Source: DATBSK01 sp964532485
GTDB taxonomy: Bacteria; Actinomycetota; Acidimicrobiia; IMCC26256; PALSA-555
DNA: 64,000 bases
NCBI GenBank assembly: GCA_964532485.1
Contig: CAZHKE010000008.1
Span: 1 to 64,000, forward strand
Reading direction: 5' to 3'
Both the position numbers and the translations under genes were made by a program. Below, one piece after another: positions 32,204 to 39,341 of this stretch. Within the stretch, counting starts at the first letter, position 1; each line of letters opens with the position of its first letter. The notes beneath the pieces are model-generated. The model did no database searches, was not told the origin of the DNA, and saw only the letters and a list, made by a program, of their open reading frames with translations.

Positions 32204-32689
32204 TTGCGAGAGCACCGCTTCGCGATGGACATGCCCCACTCGGCGGCACGAATCTGGGCCCTCTTCCAGGACTACGACCGCTGGACCGACTACGCGCCCA
32301 TGGTCAAGCGCGTCGACGTGCTGTGGCCCGGCGACGAGGACCACAACGGCCGTCTGCGACGCGTCATCTACAAGATGCCGCTCGGACGTGAAGGATCGGC
32401 GCTCGAGCTCGTGCACGATGTCACGCCCGAGCGCGGCTACACGTTCACGATGATCTCGCGCACTCCAGGCGACGACCAGACCGGTTCGGTGCGCCTCGAG
32501 CCTCTCGGGCCCAACCAGACCCGCTTCTCCTTCGAAGAGCGCTACAACCTCACGAAGGCGCCGTACAAGTGGTTCGAGGGCCGCATCTACGGGTTCATCA
32601 ACAAGCAGAACGAGGACAGCATGCGGCGCGCGTCGGAGTGGCTCACCGCGCACCCGGACTACCGCGCCGACCTCGTCGAGCAGGCGTGA
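32204..32689 (+). CDS. SRPBCC superfamily (polyketide cyclase/START-like) protein
   Basis: The 161-residue protein has a helix-grip fold pattern: FAMDMPHSAARIWALFQDYDRWTDYAP near residues 6-32, a run of alternating strands, and the long C-terminal helix after NLTKAPYKWFEG. Such proteins bind hydrophobic ligands, and the position divergent from a beta-oxidation-like operon suggests a lipid or acyl ligand. The TTG at 32204 is selected because GGGGGAG lies 6 bases before it; the first ATG (32225) has no ribosome site and would cut into the first strand. Confidence 0.75.
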   Translation: MREHRFAMDMPHSAARIWALFQDYDRWTDYAPMVKRVDVLWPGDEDHNGRLRRVIYKMPLGREGSALELVHDVTPERGYTFTMISRTPGDDQTGSVRLEPLGPNQTRFSFEERYNLTKAPYKWFEGRIYGFINKQNEDSMRRASEWLTAHPDYRADLVEQA

Positions 32690-32717
32690 GGCACCGGGAA
32701 GATAGGTTCCACCCCCC

Positions 32718-33698
32718 ATGAACACTGCACACCGCGCACTGGTGACGGCGCCGTTCCGCGGCGAGGGGCTCGACACGCTGCGCAGCCTCGCCGACGTCGT
32801 CCTCGACCCGTGGATCGACCACACGCCGCTCCGGCTCCTCGACGGCGAGAAGCTCGCCGCGATGATCCAGGAGGTCGAGGCCGACATCTTGATCGTCGAG
32901 TCCGACTTCGTGACCGACCCGGTCTACGGCCTCCCGCTCGTCGCGATCGGCTCGTGCCGAGGCGACCCCAACAACATCGACGTGGCCAAGGCGACGGCCA
33001 ACGGCATCCCGGTGCTGCGCGCTCCCGGGCGCAATGCCGATGCCGTCGCCGAGATCACCGTCGCGTTGCTGTTCGCGACGAACCGCGGCGTCGTCCCCGC
33101 CGACGCGGACGTCCGGGCCGCCGACGTCTACCGCGACGGCACGATCCCCTATCAGCGCTACCGCGCGTGGCAGCTCGCCGGCCGAACGGCAGGCCTCGTC
33201 GGCCTGGGTGCCGTCGGCCGGGCGGTCAGATGGCGCCTCGAAGGCCTCGGGATGCGCGTCATCGCGTGCGACCCGTACGCCGACGAGGCGAAGCACTCGC
33301 TCGACGACCTGCTCGCCGAGTCGGACGTCGTCTCCCTGCACGCCGCGGTCACGCCCGAGACGGAGGGGCTCATCGGCGCCGAGCAGTTCGCACGCATGAA
33401 GGACGGCGCGATCTTCGTCAACTCGGCTCGTGCGCAGCTGCACGACACCGACGCGCTCGTCGCCGCGCTCCGAGCAGGCAAGCTCGCCGGCGCAGGGCTC
33501 GACCACTTCGTGGGCGAGCACCTGCCCGTCGACCACCCCTTGATCCAGATGAGCAACGTCGTGCTCACGCCGCACATCGGCGGCGCCACCTACGACACCG
33601 AAGCGAACCACTCCCGGCTCATCGCCGACGGCCTGAGGATGCTGCTCGACGGCGGACACCCCGACAACATCGTGAACCCGGAGGTCCTCGATGGCTGA
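32718..33698 (+). CDS. NAD-dependent D-2-hydroxyacid dehydrogenase (phosphoglycerate-dehydrogenase-like)
   Basis: The 326-residue enzyme shows the D-isomer-specific 2-hydroxyacid dehydrogenase fold. The Rossmann loop is GLVGLGAVGRAV near 157-168. The catalytic triad is Arg in VNSARAQL near 237, Glu in DHFVGEHLP near 266, and His in LTPHIGGAT near 288. It lacks the C-terminal ACT domain of biosynthetic SerA, so it is more likely catabolic. It overlaps the aldolase gene by 8 bp. Together with the aldolase it could process a sugar acid or similar short hydroxy acid. Confidence 0.88.
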   Translation: MNTAHRALVTAPFRGEGLDTLRSLADVVLDPWIDHTPLRLLDGEKLAAMIQEVEADILIVESDFVTDPVYGLPLVAIGSCRGDPNNIDVAKATANGIPVLRAPGRNADAVAEITVALLFATNRGVVPADADVRAADVYRDGTIPYQRYRAWQLAGRTAGLVGLGAVGRAVRWRLEGLGMRVIACDPYADEAKHSLDDLLAESDVVSLHAAVTPETEGLIGAEQFARMKDGAIFVNSARAQLHDTDALVAALRAGKLAGAGLDHFVGEHLPVDHPLIQMSNVVLTPHIGGATYDTEANHSRLIADGLRMLLDGGHPDNIVNPEVLDG

Positions 33699-34500
33699 CC
33701 AGCCGCGCAGCGAGCCGACCAGTCGTGAGGAGACGAGCGAGCGCGGCGGCGGTACCCGCCGCCACAACGAGTCGACCAGTCGTGAGGAGACGAGCGACCG
33801 CGGCGGCGGTACCCGCCGCCACAGCGAGTCGACCAGTCGTGACGAGCCGACACTCACCGCGGGCGAGACGAAGGAGCAGGTGCTCTGGACGGCGCAGGAG
33901 ATGCTGCGCTCCGGGCTCGTCGAGGGCACGGCAGGCAACATCGGCGCGCGCCTTCCCGACGGCAACGCGGTGCTGACACCGTCGTCGATCGACTACCTCG
34001 AGATGACGCTCGACGACCTCGTGGTCTGCGACCTCGACGGCAGCGTGCTCGAAGGCGAGCGCGGGCCCACGACCGAGAAGGCGCTCCATCTCTCCGCGCT
34101 GCGGCGGAATCCCGAGATCCACGCGACGATGCACTGCCACGCGAAGCACGCCACGATGTTCGCCCTCGTGCGCGAGCCGATCCCGGCGGTGATCGAGGAG
34201 TTCGACGTGTTCGTGGGCGGCGACGTCGAGGTCGCCGACTACAAGACCACCGGCACCGACGAGCTCGCCGAGGAGGTCGCCAAGCGGGTCGAGGACCGCG
34301 CGTGCGTGCTCATGGCGAACCATGGGCTCTTCGCCGTCGGGCGCACGCCGAAGGACGTGCTGCACATCGCGTCCCTCGTCGAGCGGACCGCTGAGATCGT
34401 GTGGGGTGCACGGGCGCTCGGCGAGGTCGTGCCGTTGCCCGAAGACGTCGGCAGGCAGTTCCAGGGCTACTACCGATACGGACGAACCGGGAAGTTCTGA
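33691..34500 (+). CDS. Class II aldolase/adducin family protein with N-terminal 19-residue repeats
   Basis: The 269-residue protein has the zinc aldolase core of L-fuculose-phosphate/L-ribulose-phosphate type. The zinc ligands appear as H148 and H150 (ATMHCHAKHAT) and H211 (MANHGLF), with the acid/base glutamate at 129 (TTEKALHL). Residues about 8-54 are 2.3 tandem copies of a 19-residue unit (ESTSREETSDRGGGTRRHS), polar and probably disordered, encoded by a 57-bp DNA repeat. The core begins near residue 58. The ATG at 33691 lies within the dehydrogenase gene's last codons. The upstream overlap suggests a common pathway. Confidence 0.85.
   Translation: MADQPRSEPTSREETSERGGGTRRHNESTSREETSDRGGGTRRHSESTSRDEPTLTAGETKEQVLWTAQEMLRSGLVEGTAGNIGARLPDGNAVLTPSSIDYLEMTLDDLVVCDLDGSVLEGERGPTTEKALHLSALRRNPEIHATMHCHAKHATMFALVREPIPAVIEEFDVFVGGDVEVADYKTTGTDELAEEVAKRVEDRACVLMANHGLFAVGRTPKDVLHIASLVERTAEIVWGARALGEVVPLPEDVGRQFQGYYRYGRTGKF
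33713..33845 (+). repeat. 57-bp tandem repeat (family B element 3) inside the aldolase gene
   Basis: CGACCAGTCGTGAGGAGACG recurs at 33716 and 33773, and its first 13 bases again at 33830, a 57-bp period (19 codons, frame-preserving) of 2.3 units. Each full unit holds GGCGGCGGTACCCGCCGCC (33745-33763 and 33802-33820), an 8-bp stem with a TAC loop, preceded by GAGCGA-rich sequence. Core and flanks match the elements at 16021-16100 and 19026-19111. Confidence 0.9.
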
Positions 34501-34516
34501 GCGTTAGATTCCGCGC

Positions 34517-35974
34517 GTGCGGTTCACGGTGATCGGCCACAGCACACTGTTCGTGGAGACGAGCGGACCGACGCTGCTCGTCGATCCCTGGTTCGCCGGG
34601 TCGTGTTACTGGCGCTCGTGGTGGCACTTTCCCCCGAACGACGACACCGACCCGGCGTGGCTCACACCCGACTTCCTCTACGTCACGCACGACCACTTCG
34701 ACCACTTCCACTACCCGAGCATCCGCCGCCTCGACCGCCGCACGAAGGTGCTCGTGCCGCGGTTCGGCGTCGACTTCATGGACGGCGAGTTCCGTCGGCT
34801 CGGCTTCGACGACGTGACCGAGCTGCCCCACGGCACGATCCACGAGCTCGGCGACGGCGTGCGCGTGGCGTCGTACCAGTACGGCTTCGACGACACCGCG
34901 TTGATCATCGCCGACGGCGACACCGTGATCTGGGACCTCAACGACTGCAAGATCCGCGGCCGACCGCTGCGCAAGATCGTCGACCGGTTCGGCCGGCCCG
35001 CGGTGGCACTGAAGAGCCACTCCTTCGCGCAGGGCTACCCGAACTGCTACGAGGCCGAGGACCCGGCCGACCTCGGGCGGATCACGCGCGAGACGTTCAT
35101 CGACGACTTCTGCGAGGCGATCGACGAGATCGAGCCGCGCCTCGCCGTGCCGTTCGCCAGCATGGTCGGGTTCCTGCATCCCGAATCAGCGCGGTGCAAC
35201 GACTTCCTCGTGACGCCCCCCGAGGTGCAGGCCGCGTACTCGACTCGCCGACCCGACTCGCCGACCGACGTCGTCACGATGGCGCCGGGCGACTCCTGGG
35301 ACAGCGAGACCGGCTTCACGCGGGCCGACTTCGACTGGTACGCCGATCGTGACGCACACCTCGCCGAGCTCGCCGACATCGCGCAGCCTGCGATCGCGCG
35401 CTCGCGTCACGAAGAGTCCGAGCGGACGCTCACGTTCGCCGAGTTCGAGGCGTTCTTCGTCAGGTTCGTCAAGGCACTCCCGCCACTCTCGGGCCGCCTC
35501 GCCGTCAAGCGCCCGATCGTGTTCACGCTCTGGCACGAGTCGGAGTCACCGTGCTGGGTCGTCGATGTGCGCAAGAAGCGCGTCTACGAGGCCGACCAGC
35601 CACCCGCGGACCGGGCAAACATCATCGAGATCGACCGTGGCGTGCTCGCCGACGCGATCGCGAGCTCGATCGTCCACTACGTGCAGATCTCCATGCGCTT
35701 CCACACCGTGATCAGCCCGGGGCGCACCGGCGACGACCTCGCCTTCTGGGGACTGCTCACCGTGTACGAGCTCGGGTACCTGCCCGTGCACCGCCTGTTG
35801 CGCCCGCGGATGCTCCGGGCGGCCTGGCGACGCCGCGCCGAGGTGACCCAGGCCGCGCGTGCCGCGCTCGGCGGCGGCGGATCGTTCGTCGACCGGATGT
35901 CGGGTCAGCTCGCGACGCACGGCGACGACGATGCACCGGTCGAGGCAACGACTGGCTCGGGCCCAGCCGGCTGA
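34517..35974 (+). CDS. Metallo-beta-lactamase-fold protein (UlaG/CMAH-like)
   Basis: The 485-residue protein starts with a metallohydrolase domain (MRFTVIGHSTLFVET; LVDPWF with D23; THDHFDHFHYPS with H58-x-H60-x-D62-H63). This resembles the L-ascorbate-6-phosphate lactonase/CMP-N-acetylneuraminate hydroxylase type, in which the hydrolase-like core lacks a Rieske domain here. The second half (about 300-485) includes RFVKALPPLSGRLAVKRPIVFTLW and a VHYVQISMRFHTVI segment of unknown function, perhaps a sterol-carrier-like lipid domain. GTG start at 34517. It follows the aldolase by 16 bp and is probably co-transcribed. The substrate is unknown. Confidence 0.8.
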   Translation: MRFTVIGHSTLFVETSGPTLLVDPWFAGSCYWRSWWHFPPNDDTDPAWLTPDFLYVTHDHFDHFHYPSIRRLDRRTKVLVPRFGVDFMDGEFRRLGFDDVTELPHGTIHELGDGVRVASYQYGFDDTALIIADGDTVIWDLNDCKIRGRPLRKIVDRFGRPAVALKSHSFAQGYPNCYEAEDPADLGRITRETFIDDFCEAIDEIEPRLAVPFASMVGFLHPESARCNDFLVTPPEVQAAYSTRRPDSPTDVVTMAPGDSWDSETGFTRADFDWYADRDAHLAELADIAQPAIARSRHEESERTLTFAEFEAFFVRFVKALPPLSGRLAVKRPIVFTLWHESESPCWVVDVRKKRVYEADQPPADRANIIEIDRGVLADAIASSIVHYVQISMRFHTVISPGRTGDDLAFWGLLTVYELGYLPVHRLLRPRMLRAAWRRRAEVTQAARAALGGGGSFVDRMSGQLATHGDDDAPVEATTGSGPAG

Positions 35975-36007
35975 GCGGCTCTTCGTCCGCCAGGCGCCGT
36001 GGGTTCG

Positions 36008-36484
36008 TCAGGCGACCGGGCGCACTATCTCCTCGAGCAGCGCGTCGTTGAACCCGCGCGACATGGCGGTCGTCGCTTCGAGCTCGTAGCGGTCGCCCGT
36101 GACCTTGTGCTCGATGACGATCTGCGTCGACAGCTTGCCGTCGGACGTGCCGACCGCGAGATCCTTGCGGTTCCACCCCGCGAGCTCACTGAGGATCTTC
36201 AGACCACCCCAGCCAGCCTTCGTCTCGAACGCATAGAGCTTGTCGGCGGTCAGCGCCAGCAACGTCTGCCGATTCGTCTTGAACACGGCGCCGCTGGTGT
36301 TCAAGCCGCCGGCCTTCTTGTTGGCCGCCTTCTTCATGAGCGTCCCGGCGAGCCCGCTGACCTGCATCACGCCGGCCGAGCCCCAGGTACCGGCGGGCTG
36401 CACGACCCCCACGGCCACGACCGGCTCGGGGACCTTCTCCTGCGCCTTCTGCTTCATCGAGTCGGCGTTGTCGATCATGCCCAT
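36008..36484 (-). CDS. Hypothetical protein (158 residues)
   Basis: I do not recognise the family. The protein starts with a charged helix (SMKQKAQEKVPEP), then a glycine/alanine stretch (VVAVGVVQPAGTWGSAGVMQVSGLAG) and a basic helix (LMKKAANKKAGG). It then reads like a small beta-sandwich of pleckstrin-homology-like type (FKTNRQTLLALTADKLYAFET; LSTQIVIEHKVTGDRYELEATT). The start is well supported by GAGGAG 6 bases before the ATG. It is convergent with the metallo-beta-lactamase-fold gene (33 bp gap) and divergent from the PaaK-like gene. Confidence 0.7.
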   Translation of the reverse strand: MGMIDNADSMKQKAQEKVPEPVVAVGVVQPAGTWGSAGVMQVSGLAGTLMKKAANKKAGGLNTSGAVFKTNRQTLLALTADKLYAFETKAGWGGLKILSELAGWNRKDLAVGTSDGKLSTQIVIEHKVTGDRYELEATTAMSRGFNDALLEEIVRPVA

Positions 36485-36550
36485 CGCACGCTCCTCTCAC
36501 CATCCGAGTCGGGGAGACCTCGCAGCGCCGAGCCACCCTCACCTGTCCCG

Positions 36551-36569
36551 GCGGGCAGATCATGCCCGC
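36551..36569. promoter_or_regulatory. Inverted repeat in the divergent gap before the PaaK-like gene
   Basis: GCGGGCA (36551-36557) and TGCCCGC (36563-36569) are perfect 7-bp arms around GATCA. The sequence ATGCCCGC recurs twice more within the next 40 bp, and TATACC at 36570-36575 could be a -10 element. The 134-bp gap separates two divergent genes, so a shared control site is plausible but unproven. Confidence 0.4.
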
Positions 36570-36618
36570 ATATACCCTGACCCGCCATGCCCGCTGACGC
36601 CGATGCCCGCGGGGCACG

Positions 36619-37941
36619 ATGACGCTCGACCCGACCCGGCGCCACTTCTCCCCCGAGATCGAGGCGATGCCCCGCGCCGAGATCGACGCGCTGCGCGAGG
36701 AGAAGCTGCTCGGCGATCTCGTGCCGTGGTCGTACGAGCGGTCGGGGCTGATCCGGGAGACCTGGGACGCAGCCGGCGTGAAGCCGTCCGACATCCAGTC
36801 GATGGACGACTACCACGAGAAGGCACCGTTCATCGACAAGGACGCGATCCGCTCGTACCGCGACCGGCACGGCGACCCGTACGGCGGCCTGCTGTGCCTC
36901 GACCCGGCCGACCCGTCGATGAAGGGCATCTTCTCCGCGATCTTCTCGACGTCGGGCACGACCGGTGACCCGACGCCGGCGCCGTACGCCGGGCGCGGCC
37001 CCAGCATGCTGGTGCGCGAGTTCTGGGAGCTCGGCGCTCGCCCCGGTGACCACTTCCTGCACTGCCTGTTCACGTTCCGCGGGCCGGGCATCCACGACAC
37101 GATCCGCGGCATCGGCGCGACGCCGGTCTTCGTCGACCACCAGCCCGGTGACGTCGAGCAGCTCTTCCGCTTCAGCCGCGAGCTGCGCCCGACCGGGTGG
37201 TACACGCTCTCGGGACCGCTGATCATGATGATCGAGGAGGCAGCCTCGCGCCTCGGCGTCGACCTCGACGACGTGTGCTCGTCGTACAAGGGCGTCATCT
37301 TCGCGGGCGAGCCGCTCGGGCCGCGCGCGCGTCAGCGCGTCGAGGAGTGGGGGCTCGAGCTGTTCATCCAGACGAGCCTCGGCGACGTGGGCGCCGCCAC
37401 CGAGTGCCAGGAGCACGACGGCTGCCACATGTGGGAGGACTGCGCATACATCGAGTGCCTCGACCCCGAGGGAACGAAGCCGGTCGCCGCGAGTGAGCGC
37501 GGCGAGCTCGTCTCGACGACGCTCGTCGACAAGATCGCGCCCCTGCTCCGGTACCGCTCCGACGACCTGGTGCGCGTCTCGCGCGAGGAGTGCAGATGCG
37601 GGCGCACGCACGGTCGTGTGTGGCCGCTGGGCCGCAAGGGCGACGAGCTGGTCGTCGACGGGGTGTCGGTGTTGCCCGGCGACGTGTGGGGAGCGGTCGA
37701 GAGCATCGACGAGACGAACGGACTGTTCCAGCTGATCCGTCCCGCGCGCGAGGTCGACACGCTCCGCCTGCGCGTCGGGTACTCCTCGGAGGGGCGGGGC
37801 GGTCTGCCCGCGCTGCGGGGCCGCGTCGAGGACGCCGTCGAGGAGGCCGTCGGGGTGCGGCCCGAGATCGATCTCGTCGAGCGCGACATCCTCCTTCGGC
37901 AGGGTCCGCCGCACAAGATCCCGCGGGTGACGAAGGCATGA
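36619..37941 (+). CDS. Phenylacetate-CoA ligase-like (PaaK family) protein
   Basis: The 440-residue ANL-fold protein has the PaaK-type phosphate loop FSTSGTTGDPT near 110-120, the IFAGEPLGPRARQRVEEWG region near 228-246, and LRYRSDDLVRVSREECRCGRTHGRV near 309-333, which is diagnostic of PaaK relatives. A C-terminal domain ends GPPHKIPRVTKA, with Lys as candidate A10 catalytic residue. It would activate an aromatic or related acid to its CoA ester. The following unknown gene, 10 bp downstream, is probably a functional partner. Confidence 0.85.
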   Translation: MTLDPTRRHFSPEIEAMPRAEIDALREEKLLGDLVPWSYERSGLIRETWDAAGVKPSDIQSMDDYHEKAPFIDKDAIRSYRDRHGDPYGGLLCLDPADPSMKGIFSAIFSTSGTTGDPTPAPYAGRGPSMLVREFWELGARPGDHFLHCLFTFRGPGIHDTIRGIGATPVFVDHQPGDVEQLFRFSRELRPTGWYTLSGPLIMMIEEAASRLGVDLDDVCSSYKGVIFAGEPLGPRARQRVEEWGLELFIQTSLGDVGAATECQEHDGCHMWEDCAYIECLDPEGTKPVAASERGELVSTTLVDKIAPLLRYRSDDLVRVSREECRCGRTHGRVWPLGRKGDELVVDGVSVLPGDVWGAVESIDETNGLFQLIRPAREVDTLRLRVGYSSEGRGGLPALRGRVEDAVEEAVGVRPEIDLVERDILLRQGPPHKIPRVTKA

Positions 37942-37951
37942 GGATTGAAGC

Positions 37952-38623
37952 GTGACCTTTGCGAGGGAGTTCGAGGCGCCACCCGAGGTGTGGGGCGTGG
38001 GGCGTGTCGTCGTCGGCCATGAGATCGTGCCGTGGCCCGTCAGCGAGGCCGACGTCGTCGACGAGACCGACATCGTCGAGCAGCACTACCGAGCGCTCGG
38101 ACTCGGCGACGACGACCTCGTGCTCGTGGTCGCGCTGCTGTCGCAGGCCATCCACGCGGTGCCACTCGAGGCCGGCGCAGGACGCGTCGGCGCGCTCTAC
38201 TCGTCAGCCGACGCGACCCGCTTCGACGCCTTCCGCACCGCGTCGCTGATCCGACAGCTCGAGGCGAAGGTCGTGATCGGCGTCGACGCGGAGATCGTCA
38301 CCGGGCTCGACGACCTCGCGCGAGACCTCGCAGACGTGTTCGGCAGCGTCGCGGCCGTCGTGGCGGCGGACGAGGTCGCGTACGCGCGGCTCTCGGACGC
38401 GGCGCTCCCGACCGGGCGCTACCTGAGGCTCGGCCCGACGAGCGCCGTCGCGGTGCCGGGTGACGACGCGCTCACGTACGACGCGTCTCGCTGGCAGGTC
38501 GAGGAGGAGGACGGAGCGCTCGTGCTCACCAACCTCGTCGAGCGCTACACCCCGTGCGACCGCTTCCCCACCGGCATCCGCGGCGGCGTCCCCGAACCCG
38601 GGAGGATCCTGCTCTCTCCGTGA
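37952..38623 (+). CDS. Hypothetical protein downstream of the PaaK-like ligase
   Basis: I do not recognise this 223-residue, acidic, soluble protein. It has no signal peptide or membrane segment. Alternating strand/helix pattern (DDLVLVVALLSQAIHAV; GRVGALYSSADATRFDAFRTASLIRQLEAKVVIGVD; AYARLSDAALPTGRYLRLGPTSAVAVPGDDALTY) recalls the substrate-binding part of AMP-forming ligases such as CaiC or an incomplete acyl-activating domain. That reading is a guess. GTG start, 10 bp after the ligase stop. A family A repeat begins one base after its stop. Confidence 0.7.
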   Translation: MTFAREFEAPPEVWGVGRVVVGHEIVPWPVSEADVVDETDIVEQHYRALGLGDDDLVLVVALLSQAIHAVPLEAGAGRVGALYSSADATRFDAFRTASLIRQLEAKVVIGVDAEIVTGLDDLARDLADVFGSVAAVVAADEVAYARLSDAALPTGRYLRLGPTSAVAVPGDDALTYDASRWQVEEEDGALVLTNLVERYTPCDRFPTGIRGGVPEPGRILLSP

Positions 38624-38666
38624 TGCGTCTCTCACCCCTGTATGCGCGGGTGACGGACGCATCCAG
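38624..38666 (-). repeat. Hairpin repeat family A, copy 5
   Basis: Reverse-oriented copy: TGCGTCTCTCACCC, centre CTGTATGCGC, then GGGTGACGGACGCATCCAG. The arms carry two mismatches. It fills the 52-bp convergent gap between the unknown gene's stop and the O-methyltransferase stop. Confidence 0.9.
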
Positions 38667-38675
38667 AGAGAGCGG

Positions 38676-39341
38676 TCAGCGCTTGCGGAGGACCGTGACG
38701 CCGTCGCCGAGCGGGAGGATCGCCGACTCGACGCGGTCGTCGCGGGCGACCAGGTCATTGAACGCACGGATCGCCAGCGTGTTCTCGTCCTGCGCCGACT
38801 CGTCGATCACGGCACCGCCCCACAGCGTGTTGTCGATCAGCAGCAGCCCGTCGGCGCGCACCCGCGGCAGCAGCTCCTCGAAGTAGTCGGCGTAGCTCGG
38901 CTTGTCGGCGTCGATGAACACGAAGTCGATGGGCTCGTCCGTCGGCAGCGCGCGCAGCGTCTCGATCGCGGGCGCGATGACGAGGTCGATCCGATCGTCG
39001 ACGCCGGCACGCTTCCACGCCTCACGCCCGAGCGACGTCCACTCCTCGCTCACGTCGCAGCACAGCAGCCGGCCGCCGTCGACGAGGCCGCGCGCGATGG
39101 AGAGCGCCGAGTAGCCGGTGAACGTGCCGACCTCGACCGCGCGCCTCGCCCCGATCGCTCGCACCAGGAGCTGCATGAACGCGCCCTGCTCGGGAGAGAT
39201 CTGCATCATCGCGAGGTCGGAGACCCGCGACCTCGTCTCCTCGATCAGCCAGCGCTGCACGTCGTCGGGCGGCGTGCCGTGATCGACGACGTACTCGGCG
39301 ATCTCGGCGCCGAGGAAGAACGATTTCGGGTCGTCAGGCAT
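38676..39341 (-). CDS. SAM-dependent O-methyltransferase (family 3, CCoAOMT-like)
   Basis: The 221-residue enzyme has the class I methyltransferase motifs of catechol/caffeoyl-CoA-type O-methyltransferases: AVEVGTFTGYSALSIA near 68-83 for SAM, IDFVFIDADKPSYADYFE near 137-154 with the metal-binding aspartates, and LLIDNTLWGG near 165-174. It would methylate a catechol-like hydroxyl. Its start overlaps the stop of AftD-like protein 2 by 8 bp, making it the last gene of the envelope-glycan operon, although its likely small-molecule role seems unrelated. Confidence 0.92.
   Translation of the reverse strand: MPDDPKSFFLGAEIAEYVVDHGTPPDDVQRWLIEETRSRVSDLAMMQISPEQGAFMQLLVRAIGARRAVEVGTFTGYSALSIARGLVDGGRLLCCDVSEEWTSLGREAWKRAGVDDRIDLVIAPAIETLRALPTDEPIDFVFIDADKPSYADYFEELLPRVRADGLLLIDNTLWGGAVIDESAQDENTLAIRAFNDLVARDDRVESAILPLGDGVTVLRKR

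Noticed and set aside
33713..33845. CRISPR array
   Set aside because: The 57-bp units are directly adjacent, with no variable spacers and no cas genes; it is a coding tandem repeat.
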